Positions 42,681 to 53,791 of a stretch of DNA of 64,000 nucleotides are shown piece by piece. Position 1 is the stretch's first letter. Each line of letters opens with the position of its first letter. Source of the stretch: Neisseria animaloris (GTDB lineage Bacteria > Pseudomonadota > Gammaproteobacteria > Burkholderiales > Neisseriaceae); the NCBI RefSeq assembly GCF_900637855.1, contig NZ_LR134440.1, forward strand, positions 2,170,001 through 2,234,000, read 5' to 3'. The notes beneath the pieces were generated by a model. That model saw only the letters and a program-made list of their open reading frames with translations. It was not told the DNA's origin and did no database searches. The translations under genes and the position numbers were made by a program.

Positions 42681-43160
42681 ATGAAAAAAATCCGGATTTG
42701 GCTTGCCCTTGCTGTTGTGGTTCTTATCGGCTACCAACAATGGCAGCAGCAACAAACACCGCCTGCACAACTTTCCCGGCCTTCGGTACAAGCTCCGGCC
42801 ATCGGCGGCGGCAACGCGGGCGGGCCGGCGGAGACAATACTTCAGACGGCCTTTGAACGGCAACAAAGCGATATTCAGATACAGGGGAGCGGCATCGTCA
42901 GCAAAACTCTGCCGGACGACAACAAAGGTTCCCGGCACCAGCGTTTTATCTTGAAATTGAGCAGCGGGCAAACGCTTTTGGTGGCACACAATATTGATTT
43001 GGCACCCAAAATCGAAGGGCTGAAAAAGGGCGACAAAGTTGAATTTTTCGGCGAATACGAATGGTCGGAACGCGGCGGCGTGATTCACTGGACACATCAC
43101 GATCCCAAAGGCCGCCACCCCGACGGCTGGCTGAAACACAACGGGGTGATGTATCAATAA
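42681..43160 (+). CDS. DUF3465 membrane-anchored or secreted protein
   Basis: 159 residues. An N-terminal hydrophobic segment (IWLALAVVVLIGY) then a Q/P-rich linker. The conserved part contains LPDDNKGSRHQRFILKLSSG, LLVAHNIDLAP and GEYEW...VIHWTHHDPKG, typical of DUF3465 and suggestive of an OB-like beta-barrel outside the cytoplasm. Function not established. A DUS lies inside near 42841. Confidence 0.82.
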   Translation: MKKIRIWLALAVVVLIGYQQWQQQQTPPAQLSRPSVQAPAIGGGNAGGPAETILQTAFERQQSDIQIQGSGIVSKTLPDDNKGSRHQRFILKLSSGQTLLVAHNIDLAPKIEGLKKGDKVEFFGEYEWSERGGVIHWTHHDPKGRHPDGWLKHNGVMYQ

Positions 43161-43187
43161 ACCTTCAAACCTTCGGATATGTTCGAG

Positions 43188-43243
43188 AGGCCGTCTGAAA
43201 ACATTTTAACGAAACCCGCAAAGCTCGTTTTCAGACGGCCTCT
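43188..43243 (-). repeat. Extended DUS repeat, copy 3
   Basis: Read on the minus strand: GAGGCCGTCTGAAAA, CGAGCTTTGCGGGTTTCG, TTAAAAT, TTTTCAGACGGCCTC. Both DUS ends are intact. It lies between convergent genes and can act as a terminator. Confidence 0.8.
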
Positions 43244-43263
43244 TGTCTTAATGGATACAACTT

Positions 43264-44457
43264 TTACTTCAATACTTCCGCAAAAGCATCAGCCACATAA
43301 TCAATATTAGACTCGTTCAACCCCGCCACACACATACGACCGGAACTGACGAGGTAAACGGCAAACTCGTCTTGCAGGCGCTGCACTTGTTCGGGTGTCA
43401 AACCGGTGTAGCTGAACATGCCGCGCTGGGTGATGAAATAATCGAAGTTTTTGCCTGGCACTTTGCGCGTCAGCACATCGTACAGCTTTTGGCGCATGGC
43501 GCGGATGCGGTCGCGCATGGCATACACTTCGCTTTGCCATTGTGCAAACAGCTCCGGCGTGTTCATCACGTCGGCAGCCACATAGCCGCCGTGCGCGGGC
43601 GGGCTGGAATAAATGCGGCGCACGCTAAATTTCAGCTGGCCGAACACCAACGCGGCTTCTTCTTCATTCGGGCACACTACCGACAAACCGCCCACGCGTT
43701 CGCCGTAGAGCGACATATTTTTTGAAAACGAATTGCTCACAAACAGCGGCAAGCCCATCTGCACGGCTTTGCGGATAGCGTAGGCATCGCTGTCCAAATC
43801 ATCGCCGAAGCCCTGATAAGCAATATCCATAAACGGAATCAGCTTGCGCGTTTGCACGATTTCCAGTACCGCATCCCATTGTGCGGCGGTCAAATCCACA
43901 CCGGTGGGGTTGTGGCAGCACGGGTGCAGAATCAAAATGCTGTGTTCGGGCAGGTGCAGTAGAAATGCCAACATTTCTTCAAATTGCACACCGCCGGTGG
44001 CCGGGTCGTAATACGGATAGGCGCCTACTTCAAAGCCCGCTCCTTCGAAAATGCCTTTGTGGTTATCCCAAGTGGGGTTGCTCACATACACTTTGGCGTT
44101 CGGAAACCAGCGGCGCAGAAAATCCGCGCCTACTTTCAATGCACCCGAACCGCCGAGCGTTTGAATGGTGGCGATACGGTTTTCCTGCAAAGCGGGATTG
44201 GTTGCGCCGAAGAGCAGGTTTTGCACAGCATGGCGGAAGGTATCCAAGCCTTCCATCGGCAGATAAGGACGTGGCAAGGCGGTGGCTGAACGTTTCACCT
44301 CGGCTTTGCGTACGGAGCCGAGCACGGGCAGTTTGCCGTTTTCGTCGAAATAGATGCCGATGCCGAGGTTGACCTTGTGGGCGCGCGGGTCGTTATTGAA
44401 GGTTTCGACTAAACTGAGAATCGGGTCGCCGGGATAGAATGCAACGTGCTGAAACAT
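43264..44457 (-). CDS. tyrB: Aromatic-amino-acid aminotransferase
   Basis: 397 residues, class I-alpha PLP enzyme. Closer to E. coli TyrB than Asp[42 protein letters not shown] lysine in [16 protein letters not shown]. Final transamination to phenylalanine and tyrosine, with overlap to aspartate. Paralogue of aspC in the same window. Confidence 0.9.
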   Translation of the reverse strand: MFQHVAFYPGDPILSLVETFNNDPRAHKVNLGIGIYFDENGKLPVLGSVRKAEVKRSATALPRPYLPMEGLDTFRHAVQNLLFGATNPALQENRIATIQTLGGSGALKVGADFLRRWFPNAKVYVSNPTWDNHKGIFEGAGFEVGAYPYYDPATGGVQFEEMLAFLLHLPEHSILILHPCCHNPTGVDLTAAQWDAVLEIVQTRKLIPFMDIAYQGFGDDLDSDAYAIRKAVQMGLPLFVSNSFSKNMSLYGERVGGLSVVCPNEEEAALVFGQLKFSVRRIYSSPPAHGGYVAADVMNTPELFAQWQSEVYAMRDRIRAMRQKLYDVLTRKVPGKNFDYFITQRGMFSYTGLTPEQVQRLQDEFAVYLVSSGRMCVAGLNESNIDYVADAFAEVLK

Positions 44458-44522
44458 TTCGGGGTTCCTTTGTCGGGTACAGTTGCTTGGAATTTTGGCA
44501 CAAAGGAAGATTGTTTACAATT

Positions 44523-44577
44523 GAGGCCGTCTGAAAACGAGCTTTGCGGGTTTCGCTAAAAAGTTTTCATGCTGCCT
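44523..44577 (+). repeat. Extended DUS repeat, copy 4
   Basis: GAGGCCGTCTGAAAA, CGAGCTTTGCGGGTTTCG, CTAAAAAG, then a decayed right DUS (TTTTCATGCTGCC). Located in the divergent tyrB-pflB region, so a terminator role is unlikely for this copy. Confidence 0.75.
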
Positions 44578-44948
44578 TTATCTGCCAATATGCTGCTTGT
44601 TTTTTCGGCAGGACGATATAGTTTTATCGGGGTTGGTTTACGCGGCTGTCATCAATTGCTGAAAATACCGTATGGCGGCAGTGATTATTAAAATTTTAAT
44701 AATAAATGAATAGCCAAACCGGACGGTTTGGGGAAAATACAAGAGAACGGTAATACTGCTAGATTAAGAAGCTGCCGCAATTTTTGATACTATTGCTTGG
44801 GTGATTTTTGAAAAGCGGGGATTCGATATTAGTATTAATATGGGTATAGTTGAAGCAAATTTTCAATATATTCTACTCCTATTTGTACATCTATTTGAAG
44901 TCATGCATTGTGAAATTTTTTGTGTTTTTATTACCAATATTTAATTTT

Positions 44949-44962
44949 CTGATTTAAGTCAA
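44949..44962. promoter_or_regulatory. FNR-like operator for pflB
   Basis: CTGATTTAAGTCAA matches the FNR box TTGAT-N4-ATCAA at eight of ten positions. A -10-like TACTAC lies near 44984-44989, which would place the box about 41 bp before the start, the usual activating position. Confidence 0.55.
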
Positions 44963-45078
44963 AAAGTAATTTTATTTCACAAATACTACATACAAACATA
45001 CTTGAATAAGTGTTATCCTGCCACTATTAAGTTTATATCTGAGATTTATTTAATGTAATGAAAATAAGGAGTTCAAAT

Positions 45079-47364
45079 ATGAATACCACCACACAAGAGC
45101 GTCCTGCCGCTTGGGCCGGTTTTCAATCCGGTGATTGGGAGAACAGCATTAATGTGCGCGATTTCATTCAGAAAAACTACACCCCTTATGAGGGCAAAGG
45201 TGATTTCTTAGCCCCCGCCACCGAAGCCACCACCAAACTGTGGGTGGAAGTGATGGAAGGCATCAAAGTGGAAAACCGCACCCATGCACCGTATAAAATC
45301 GATGCGCAAGTGGTTTCCGGCATTACCAGCCACGGCCCCGGCTATATCGACAAAGAGTTGGAAACCGTGGTCGGACTGCAAACCGACGAGCCTTTGAAAC
45401 GCTCCATCATGCCCTTCGGCGGCCTGAAAATGGTTCAAGATTCCTGCAAAATTTATGAAGTGGAACTGAACCCTACCGTTACCGAGATTTTTACCAAATA
45501 CCGCAAAACCCATAACCAAGGTGTGTTTGACGTTTATACGCCCGATATCCGCCGTTGCCGCAAATCAGGCGTGCTGACCGGCCTGCCCGATGCCTATGGC
45601 CGCGGCCGTATCATCGGCGACTACCGCCGCGTTGCCTTATACGGTATCGACCGTTTGATGGCGGATAAAGTTGACCAATTCAATTCGTTGCAACCTGATT
45701 TGGAAGCCGGTAAAAACTTAGAAGATGTTATCCGTCGCCGCGAAGAAATCAATGACCAACACAGAGCTTTGGCTCAAATGAAAGAAATGGCCGCAAGCTA
45801 TGGCTTCGATATTTCCGGTCCTGCCAAAAATGCCCGCGAAGCCGTTCAATGGACTTATTTTGCTTATTTGGCAGCCGTAAAATCCCAAAACGGTGCGGCC
45901 ATGTCGTTCGGCCGTGTAGCCACTTTCTTGGATATTTTCATTGAGCGCGACCTGCAAAATGGTACGCTGACCGAAAGCGAAGCTCAAGAGTTGATCGACC
46001 ATCTGGTGATGAAACTGCGTATGGTTCGCTTCCTGCGCACGCCCGAATACGACCAATTGTTCTCAGGCGACCCTATTTGGGCAACCGAATCCATCGGCGG
46101 TATGGGCTTGGACGGCCGCACGCTGGTTACCAAAAACAGCTTCCGCTTCCTGCATACGCTGTACAACATGGGTCCGTCTCCCGAGCCGAACATTACCGTG
46201 TTGTGGTCTGAGCAATTGCCGGAAGGCTTCAAACATTTCTGTGCCAAAGTATCTATCGACACTTCGTCTATCCAATACGAAAACGACGATTTGATGCGCC
46301 CCGACTTCAACAGCGACGACTACGCCATTGCCTGCTGCGTCAGTCCGATGGTGGTAGGCAAACACATGCAGTTCTTCGGTGCGCGCGCCAACTTGGCCAA
46401 AACCCTGCTGTATGCAATCAACGGCGGTGTGGACGAGAAATCGAAAGACCAAGTAGGCCCGAAATCAGAGCCGATTTTGGACGAAGTGTTGGATTTCGAC
46501 ACTGTGATGGCCAAAATGGACAGCTTCATGGATTGGCTGGCAACCCAATATGTTACTGCGTTGAATATTATCCACTACATGCACGATAAATATTCATACG
46601 AAGCCGCATTGATGGCATTGCACGACCGCGACATCAAACGTACCATGGCGTGCGGCATCGCCGGTTTGTCGGTAGCGGCCGACTCGTTGTCTGCCATCAA
46701 ATACGCCAAAGTGAAACCGATCCGCGATGAAGACAATATCGCCATCGACTTTGAAATCGAAGGCGAATATCCGCAATTCGGTAACAACGATGACCGCGTG
46801 GACGACATCGCCTGCGATTTGGTGGAACGCTTTATGAAAAAAGTGGCCACCCATCCGATGTACCGCAATGCGATTCCGACCCAATCCGTGCTGACCATCA
46901 CTTCCAATGTGGTGTACGGCAAAAAAACCGGCAACACGCCCGACGGCCGCCGCGCAGGTGCTCCGTTCGGCCCGGGAGCCAACCCGATGCACGGCCGTGA
47001 TGTGAACGGCGCAGTCGCTTCGTTGAGTTCGGTAGCGAAACTGCCGTTTGAATTTGCCAAAGACGGTATTTCCTACACCTTCTCGATTGTGCCGGGCGCA
47101 TTGGGCAAAGACGAACAATCGCGCGAACGCAATCTGGCAGGTTTGATGGACGGTTATTTCCACCACGAAGCCGGCGAAATCGAAGGCGGCCAACACCTGA
47201 ACGTGAACGTGCTCAACCGCGAAACCCTGATGGACGCGATGGAACATCCCGAGAAATATCCGCAGCTGACCATCCGCGTATCCGGCTACGCCGTCCGCTT
47301 CAACTCGCTGACCCGTGAACAACAGCAAGACGTGATTACCCGCACCTTTACAGCCAACATGTAA
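45079..47364 (+). CDS. pflB: Pyruvate formate-lyase
   Basis: 761 residues; glycyl-radical enzyme converting pyruvate and CoA to acetyl-CoA and formate without oxygen. The catalytic cysteine pair is C419-C420 (ACCVSPM). The radical glycine is about G736 in RVSGYAVRF near the C-terminus. Overall it is close to E. coli PflB. AAGGAG precedes the ATG at 45079. No focA formate channel is adjacent. pflA follows. Confidence 0.96.
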   Translation: MNTTTQERPAAWAGFQSGDWENSINVRDFIQKNYTPYEGKGDFLAPATEATTKLWVEVMEGIKVENRTHAPYKIDAQVVSGITSHGPGYIDKELETVVGLQTDEPLKRSIMPFGGLKMVQDSCKIYEVELNPTVTEIFTKYRKTHNQGVFDVYTPDIRRCRKSGVLTGLPDAYGRGRIIGDYRRVALYGIDRLMADKVDQFNSLQPDLEAGKNLEDVIRRREEINDQHRALAQMKEMAASYGFDISGPAKNAREAVQWTYFAYLAAVKSQNGAAMSFGRVATFLDIFIERDLQNGTLTESEAQELIDHLVMKLRMVRFLRTPEYDQLFSGDPIWATESIGGMGLDGRTLVTKNSFRFLHTLYNMGPSPEPNITVLWSEQLPEGFKHFCAKVSIDTSSIQYENDDLMRPDFNSDDYAIACCVSPMVVGKHMQFFGARANLAKTLLYAINGGVDEKSKDQVGPKSEPILDEVLDFDTVMAKMDSFMDWLATQYVTALNIIHYMHDKYSYEAALMALHDRDIKRTMACGIAGLSVAADSLSAIKYAKVKPIRDEDNIAIDFEIEGEYPQFGNNDDRVDDIACDLVERFMKKVATHPMYRNAIPTQSVLTITSNVVYGKKTGNTPDGRRAGAPFGPGANPMHGRDVNGAVASLSSVAKLPFEFAKDGISYTFSIVPGALGKDEQSRERNLAGLMDGYFHHEAGEIEGGQHLNVNVLNRETLMDAMEHPEKYPQLTIRVSGYAVRFNSLTREQQQDVITRTFTANM

Positions 47365-47387
47365 TCCGGTTCGGGATTTACCGCAAC

Positions 47388-47417
47388 AATGCCGGGTTTG
47401 CAGCCCGGCATTTTTTT
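47388..47417 (+). terminator. Intrinsic terminator after pflB
   Basis: AATGCCGGG-TTTGCAG-CCCGGCATT with a seven-T run. It suggests much pflB transcription stops before pflA, giving unequal amounts of enzyme and activase. Confidence 0.9.
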
Positions 47418-47454
47418 CAGACGGCCTCAAGCAGCATCAAGGCCGTCTGAAAAA
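47414..47454. repeat. Outward-facing DUS pair between pflB and pflA
   Basis: TTTTCAGACGGCCT then AGGCCGTCTGAAAA, GCC ends facing, overlapping the T run of the pflB terminator. Confidence 0.7.
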
Positions 47455-47466
47455 ACAACCGCCACC

Positions 47467-47484
47467 ATATAGTAAATAAACTTG
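47467..47484 (+). repeat. 18-bp repeat, copy A
   Basis: ATATAGTAAATAAACTTG, identical to 61827-61844. Each copy lies a short way 3' of a DUS or DUS-like sequence. Confidence 0.65.
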
Positions 47485-47514
47485 TATTTGCTAAAAAACC
47501 AACAAGGCAACCCT

Positions 47515-48318
47515 ATGCAAACCTACACCATCAAGGCCGAAGAAAATCCGCACCGCGAAGGACACCGCGGCTACCACGGCACAGGCATCATTCATTCCAT
47601 CGAATCCTGCGGCACTGTCGACGGCCCCGGCTTGCGTTTCGTGCTGTTTATGCAAGGCTGCATGATGCGCTGCCTCTATTGCCATAACCGCGATACTTGG
47701 GACATGCATACCGATAAGGCGCAAGAGATGACGGTGGAGCAGGTGATGAAGCAGGTATTGTCTTACCGCCATTATCTGAAGGCCACCGGCGGCGGTGTAA
47801 CGGCTACCGGCGGCGAACCGTTGCTGCAATACGAGTTTATCCGCGACTGGTTCAAGGCCTGTTGGGAGTACAACATCCACACCTGCCTCGACACCAACGG
47901 CTACGCCCTGCATTACGATGGTATTCTCGACGACCTGCTCGACCACACCAATCTCGTGATGCTCGATTTAAAACAAATCGACCCAGAAATCCATAAAGTG
48001 CTGGTTGGCATTCCCAACACTAAAACGCTGAAATTCGCCCGCTATCTGGCCGAGCGCAACCAGCCTACGCGGGTGCGTTATGTGATTGTGCCGGGATATA
48101 CCGATGACGATCATTCCGCCCACCTGCTCGGCGAGTTTATCGGCGACATGGAAAATATCGAAACCGTGGAGCTGCTGCCCTATCACGAACTGGGCGCGCA
48201 CAAATGGGAATTGTGCGGCGACGAATACAAACTTAAGGGAGTAAAGCCGCCGCCCAAAGAAACCGTGCTGCATATCAAAGAAATTCTCGAAGGCTACGGT
48301 AAAAACATTATTTATTAA
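47515..48318 (+). CDS. pflA: Pyruvate formate-lyase-activating enzyme
   Basis: 267 residues; radical SAM enzyme that installs the glycyl radical on PflB. The iron-sulfur motif CMMRCLYC (C49, C53, C56) and [13 protein letters not shown] are present, and the rest matches E. coli PflA ([20 protein letters not shown]). The ATG at 47515 is used. It has an N-terminal extension of about 20 residues over E. coli. Confidence 0.95.
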   Translation: MQTYTIKAEENPHREGHRGYHGTGIIHSIESCGTVDGPGLRFVLFMQGCMMRCLYCHNRDTWDMHTDKAQEMTVEQVMKQVLSYRHYLKATGGGVTATGGEPLLQYEFIRDWFKACWEYNIHTCLDTNGYALHYDGILDDLLDHTNLVMLDLKQIDPEIHKVLVGIPNTKTLKFARYLAERNQPTRVRYVIVPGYTDDDHSAHLLGEFIGDMENIETVELLPYHELGAHKWELCGDEYKLKGVKPPPKETVLHIKEILEGYGKNIIY

Positions 48319-48328
48319 CCGATTCTAA

Positions 48329-48383
48329 AGGCCGTCTGAAATGGTTTTGGCGAAACCCGCAAAGCTCGTTTTCAGACGGCCTT
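48329..48383 (-). repeat. Extended DUS repeat, copy 5
   Basis: On the minus strand: AAGGCCGTCTGAAAA, CGAGCTTTGCGGGTTTCG, CCAAAACCA, TTTCAGACGGCCTT. Located between convergent pflA and lrp. Confidence 0.8.
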
Positions 48384-48421
48384 TTTTTATCGAATATGGC
48401 AGACGGCCGGCCGAGAGGTTG

Positions 48422-48452
48422 CGGGCCGTCTGAAAACGAGTTTCGCTAAAAT
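48422..48452 (+). repeat. Extended DUS repeat, internally deleted copy 6
   Basis: GGGCCGTCTGAAAACGAG joins directly to TTTCGCTAAAATC, lacking the CTTTGCGGG segment and the right DUS. It ends at the lrp stop codon. Confidence 0.65.
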
Positions 48453-48928
48453 CAATCCAAATGCAGCAGCACGTCTTCTTTCACTTCTTCCATCACCACA
48501 TAGCTGCGGCTTTCGGCGGCGGCGGGCAGTTGCAGCAGGATATTGCCGAGCATATCACGGTAGGCCGACATATCGGGCAGGCGCACTTTGATTAAGTAGT
48601 CGTATTCGCCCGACACCAAATGGCATTCCAGAACTTGCGGAATCATCGACACTTCGCGGCGGAAGTCTTCAAAAATATTGCCGGATTTTGAGCGCAGTTT
48701 GAGTTCTACGAACACCAACAGGCTTTGCCCCAAGGCGTGCGGATTGAGGTGGGCGTGATAGCCGGTGATGATGTTTTCCCGTTCCAAACGGCGCACGCGT
48801 TCGGTAACGGGCGTGGTGGAAAGCCCCACTTTTTCGGCCAGCTCGGTCATCGGGATGCGGGCGTTTTGTTGCAGGATTTTTAAGATTTTGCGGTCGGTTT
48901 TATCCAGCTCTTTCATTGGTTTATTCAC
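48452..48928 (-). CDS. lrp: Lrp/AsnC family regulator
   Basis: 158 residues. N-terminal helix-turn-helix (LDKTDRKILKILQQNARI, GLSTTPVTERVRRLE) and C-terminal ligand-binding RAM domain (VLECHLVSGEYDYLIKVRLPD). Divergent from dadA with about 120 bp between, so it probably controls the D-amino acid dehydrogenase, as Lrp/DadR does elsewhere. Which amino acid it senses is inferred (alanine or leucine). Confidence 0.9.
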   Translation of the reverse strand: MNKPMKELDKTDRKILKILQQNARIPMTELAEKVGLSTTPVTERVRRLERENIITGYHAHLNPHALGQSLLVFVELKLRSKSGNIFEDFRREVSMIPQVLECHLVSGEYDYLIKVRLPDMSAYRDMLGNILLQLPAAAESRSYVVMEEVKEDVLLHLD

Positions 48929-49048
48929 TGTATAAAATTAGATAAACATCATAATATGGGTTTTTTGCTATAAAATAAAGTGAAAAAAACTATTTAAAAT
49001 TGTTTAGACTTAAAAAATACACTGCATAAAAGAGATAAAGAGGAAAAC

Positions 49049-50305
49049 ATGCATATCATCGTGTTGGGTGCAGGTGTTGCGGGCGTTTGCACCGCTTGGT
49101 ATCTGCTGGAAGCGGGGCATCGGGTAACCGTTATCGAACGCGAAGAAGCCGCCGCCATGGGCACCAGCTTCGCCAATGCCGGCCAACTTTCCTACGGCTA
49201 CACCACGCCGTGGGCCGCGCCGGGCATTCCCGCCAAAGCCGCCAAATGGCTGCTGAAAAAACATTCCCCGTTGATTTTCAAGCCCGACGGCAGCCTGTTC
49301 CAACTTCAATGGTTGCGGCAGATGCTGGCGAACTGCAATCCCGCCGGCTACAACGCCAATAAAGAGCGTATGGTGCGGATTTCGGAATACAGCCGCGAAA
49401 TGTTCCGCCGCTTTGAAGCCGCAACCGGCATGGATTTCGAGGGGCGCAACAAAGGCACTTTGCAGATTTTCCGCCGCCGGCACGAAGTGGAAGCCGCCGC
49501 CAAAGACATTGAAGTGCTTGAAGCATACGGCGTGCCTTATCGGAGATTGCAGGCGGAAGAATGCCTGCAATACGAACCCGCCCTAAAAGGTGCGCTGCAC
49601 AAAATCGCCGGCGCACTGCACCTGCCCAACGACGGTACCGGCGATTGCCATCTGTTTACCCGAAAACTTGCCGCCATGTGTATCGAGAAAGGGGCGGAAT
49701 TTCAGTATAACCGTGCCGTCGAACGCATCGAACATTCAGACGGCTTCATCAAGGCCGTCCGTGCGGGCGGGCAGCGTTTCAAAGCCGATTGTTACGTTTG
49801 CACCCTCGGCAGCTTCAGCCGCCCGATGATGGCCGAATTAGGCTTGGATCTGCCTGTGTATCCCGTGAAAGGCTATTCGCTCACTATTCCCGTAACCGAC
49901 AGCGATGCCGCGCCTGTTTCCACCATTATCGACGAAACCTACAAAGTGGCGGTTACCCGTTTCGACAGGCGTATTCGTGTCGGCGGCATGGCTGAATTGT
50001 CGGGCTACACCATCAATTTAAAACCTGAACGCCGCGAAACGTTGGAACTGGTGGTCAAAGACTTATACCCCGACGGCGGGGATTTGAGCCGCGGTATTTT
50101 CTGGAGCGGCTTGCGCCCGATGACACCGGACAGCACGCCGATTATAGGCGGCACCCGCTTCGGCAACCTGTTTCTCAACACCGGCCACGGCACGTTGGGT
50201 TGGACGATGTCGCTCGGTTCGGCCAAAATCGCCGCCGATTTGATATGCGGCAAAGCCACCGAAGTGCGTAGCGACGATTTGGGTTTGGCCCGTTATGCCG
50301 TTTGA
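49049..50305 (+). CDS. dadA: D-amino acid dehydrogenase
   Basis: 418 residues; FAD membrane-associated enzyme oxidising D-alanine to pyruvate. The N-terminal FAD motif is [22 protein letters not shown] (only the GxGxxG part is diagnostic). The family signatures [12 protein letters not shown] and [15 protein letters not shown] are present. With alr downstream it forms an L-alanine catabolic pair. Confidence 0.94.
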   Translation: MHIIVLGAGVAGVCTAWYLLEAGHRVTVIEREEAAAMGTSFANAGQLSYGYTTPWAAPGIPAKAAKWLLKKHSPLIFKPDGSLFQLQWLRQMLANCNPAGYNANKERMVRISEYSREMFRRFEAATGMDFEGRNKGTLQIFRRRHEVEAAAKDIEVLEAYGVPYRRLQAEECLQYEPALKGALHKIAGALHLPNDGTGDCHLFTRKLAAMCIEKGAEFQYNRAVERIEHSDGFIKAVRAGGQRFKADCYVCTLGSFSRPMMAELGLDLPVYPVKGYSLTIPVTDSDAAPVSTIIDETYKVAVTRFDRRIRVGGMAELSGYTINLKPERRETLELVVKDLYPDGGDLSRGIFWSGLRPMTPDSTPIIGGTRFGNLFLNTGHGTLGWTMSLGSAKIAADLICGKATEVRSDDLGLARYAV

Positions 50306-50316
50306 ACACTGGTTCG

Positions 50317-50350
50317 GAGGCCGTCTGAAAACCGTTTTTCAGACGGCCTC
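50317..50350. terminator. DUS inverted pair after dadA
   Basis: GAGGCCGTCTGAAAA and TTTTTCAGACGGCCTC. Confidence 0.65.
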
Positions 50351-50522
50351 TTCATATTGACAGCCGGTAAAGGAGCAGGCTGTCGGCATTGGCTCTGCCG
50401 CCGTACCGCCCTGCAAAAAACCATTCTTTCAAGGCAGGGTAGCGATGCTGTAACGAGGGTTAGGCCGGTCGCCGGCATATTCAAAAAAGCAAGCAATCGG
50501 CCTATAATCCGTTATCCGTATT

Positions 50523-50565
50523 CAGGCCGTCTGAAAACCGTCGCAACCTGTTTTCAGACGGCCTC
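50523..50565. repeat. DUS inverted pair upstream of alr
   Basis: CAGGCCGTCTGAAAA and TTTTCAGACGGCCTC, 25 bp before the alr ATG, between it and the dadA end. Confidence 0.65.
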
Positions 50566-50589
50566 GAAACCAATAAAAAGGAACTTCAC

Positions 50590-51648
50590 ATGCGCCCGCT
50601 GAACGCCCAAATCCGCCTCGACAACCTGCGCCACAACTACCAAACGCTGAAAAACATCCACGGCAACAAACTGCTGGCGGTGGTAAAGGCCAATGCCTAC
50701 GGACACGGTGCGGTACGGTGCGCCCATGCGTTGGCAGACATGGCCGACGGTTTTGCCGTCGCCTCCATTGAAGAAGCGGTGGAATTGCGCGAAAACGGCA
50801 TCGAAAACCCGATTCTGCTGCTCGAAGGCGTGTTTGAAGCCAAAGAATACGCGCTGGTCGATCAATACCGCTTATGGCCCGCCGTATGCAGCCAATGGCA
50901 GCTTGAAGCCCTGCTGCACCACGAATGGCAGGCTTCCGTCAAAGTGTGGCTGAAAATGGATTCCGGCATGCACCGCGCCGGCTTCTTCCCGCACAACTAC
51001 GCCGCCGCCTACACCGCCTTGAAGCAGAATCCGAGCGTGGCCGAGATTGTGAAATTCAGCCATTTCGCCTGTGCCGACGACCCCGAAAGCGGCATGACCG
51101 AAATCCAGCTTGAAGCCTTCGATTTGGGCTGCGAAGGCTTGGAAGGCGAAGAAAGTCTGGCCAATTCCGCCGCCATGCTGCGCTTTCCCGAAGCCCGCCG
51201 CGACTGGGGCAGAGCGGGGATTGCGCTTTACGGCGCATCGCCGTTGGGTGGCAGCGACGAACGCCTGAAACCCGTGATGCGCCTGAGCACGCGCGTATTC
51301 GGCGAGCGCGTGTTGCAGCCGCATTCGCCCGTGGGCTACGGCGCGGTGTTCTATACGCAAAAATCCACCCGCGTCGGCCTGATTGCCTGCGGCTATGCCG
51401 ACGGCTACCCCCGCCACGCCCCGACCGGCACGCCCGTGGCCGTCGGCACCCACCGCAGCCGCTTAATCGGCCGCATTTCCATGGACATGATGACCATCGA
51501 ACTGGACGTTTCCCAAGAAGGCATCGGCGATGAAGTCGAACTGTGGGGCGATACCGTCAACATCAACGAAGTGGCGGCAGCCGCCGGCACGATTGCCTAC
51601 GAACTGCTGTGCAACGTCAAGCGCGCCAAGTTTACTTATTACGAATAA
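50590..51648 (+). CDS. alr: Alanine racemase
   Basis: 352 residues. PLP lysine K33 in VVKANAYGHG; the second catalytic tyrosine lies in VGYGAVFYT. Makes D-alanine for peptidoglycan, and by neighbourhood also feeds DadA. dadX-like role plausible; only one racemase is in view. Confidence 0.95.
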   Translation: MRPLNAQIRLDNLRHNYQTLKNIHGNKLLAVVKANAYGHGAVRCAHALADMADGFAVASIEEAVELRENGIENPILLLEGVFEAKEYALVDQYRLWPAVCSQWQLEALLHHEWQASVKVWLKMDSGMHRAGFFPHNYAAAYTALKQNPSVAEIVKFSHFACADDPESGMTEIQLEAFDLGCEGLEGEESLANSAAMLRFPEARRDWGRAGIALYGASPLGGSDERLKPVMRLSTRVFGERVLQPHSPVGYGAVFYTQKSTRVGLIACGYADGYPRHAPTGTPVAVGTHRSRLIGRISMDMMTIELDVSQEGIGDEVELWGDTVNINEVAAAAGTIAYELLCNVKRAKFTYYE

Positions 51649-52863
<1,215 letters not shown>

Positions 52864-52909
52864 GGCCGTCTGAAAAATGGTGCGGGCGGAGGAAAGTTTG
52901 AAACGGCTT

Positions 52910-52943
52910 GAGGCCGTCTGAACACCGTTTTTCAGACGGCCTT
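52910..52943. terminator. DUS inverted pair after dapE
   Basis: AGGCCGTCTGAA and TTTTTCAGACGGCCTT; another single DUS overlaps the dapE stop at about 52863. Confidence 0.65.
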
Positions 52944-53032
52944 TCGTGTGCAAACGGTGGCAAACCGTAAATTCAATGCCGTTCCGGCCGATTTGCAGTA
53001 TGATGCGGTTTTTGATATTTCTTATTTAAATC

Positions 53033-53605
53033 ATGACGTTTGACACCATCATCAGTATTGCCCTCGGTATCGGCTTGGCGGCCAGCACCGGTTTCCGCGT
53101 GTTTCTGCCTTTGTTCGCCCTCAGTTTGTCGGCTTATTTCGGCTTGTGGCCGCTGAACGAAAGCTGGCAATGGTTGGGCAGCACCAATGCATTGATTATT
53201 CTGGGGATTGCTGCGATTGTAGAATCGTTGGGCTATTTGATTCCGTTTATCGACAATTTGCTTGATACCATCGCCGTGCCGCTGGCAGGGCTGGCGGGTA
53301 CGGCAGTGATGGCTTCCACCGCCGCCGATTTGAGTCCGGCGGTAACGTGGGCGTTGGCGATTATTGCCGGCGGCGGTGCGGCGGCAGCCATTAAAGGCGC
53401 AAACGCCACCACCCGTGCGGCCAGCACCGCGACAACGGGCGGGCTGGCGAACCCGATATTTTCGGTAGCGGAAACCGGCACGGCCGTGGTGATGACTGCG
53501 CTCAGTTTGTTTGTGCCGATATTGGCGGTGTTTGTAGTAGTGATGGTGTCGTTTTGGCTGTATCGGAAATACACCCGATACCGCAGGAGCAGGGCGCAAG
53601 TTTAA
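53033..53605 (+). CDS. DUF4126 family membrane protein
   Basis: 190 residues, about five hydrophobic segments. ASTGFRVFLPLFAL, GLAGTAVMAS and a Gly/Ala-rich stretch (GGGAAAAIKGANATTRAAST) match DUF4126. The C-terminus is short and basic (YRKYTRYRRSR). Function is not known. Confidence 0.8.
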   Translation: MTFDTIISIALGIGLAASTGFRVFLPLFALSLSAYFGLWPLNESWQWLGSTNALIILGIAAIVESLGYLIPFIDNLLDTIAVPLAGLAGTAVMASTAADLSPAVTWALAIIAGGGAAAAIKGANATTRAASTATTGGLANPIFSVAETGTAVVMTALSLFVPILAVFVVVMVSFWLYRKYTRYRRSRAQV

Positions 53606-53640
53606 AGCGGCACGATATCGCTGCCTGCATAACCAAACAT

Positions 53641-53671
53641 CAGGCCGTCTGAAAAGTTTTCAGACGGCCTG
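53641..53671. terminator. DUS inverted pair after the DUF4126 gene
   Basis: CAGGCCGTCTGAAAA GTTTTCAGACGGCCTG, 35 bp after the stop and also 3' of apaH. Confidence 0.65.
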
Positions 53672-53791
53672 ATGCTTTGTTATCGCGAATCGGCTTAAAA
53701 AGCAACCTGTGTCATGTTCGAGGATACGAACCGCGATAAAGATTCGGTGCGATATATACGATGGAACGGGCGCGTTGCATTTGGTGTCCGC

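Larger units (their letters stand above)
44458..45078. other. Divergent tyrB-pflB regulatory region
   Basis: 621 bp, AT-rich from about 44690 to 45060. It holds extended repeat copy 4, an FNR-like site at 44949-44962 and likely pflB promoter sequence. A 35-codon frame at about 44838 has no Shine-Dalgarno and is not credible. Confidence 0.6.

Noticed and set aside
44838..44943. Small frame in the tyrB-pflB gap
   Set aside because: No Shine-Dalgarno, hydrophobic AT-driven composition, and it overlaps the region leading to the FNR-like site.
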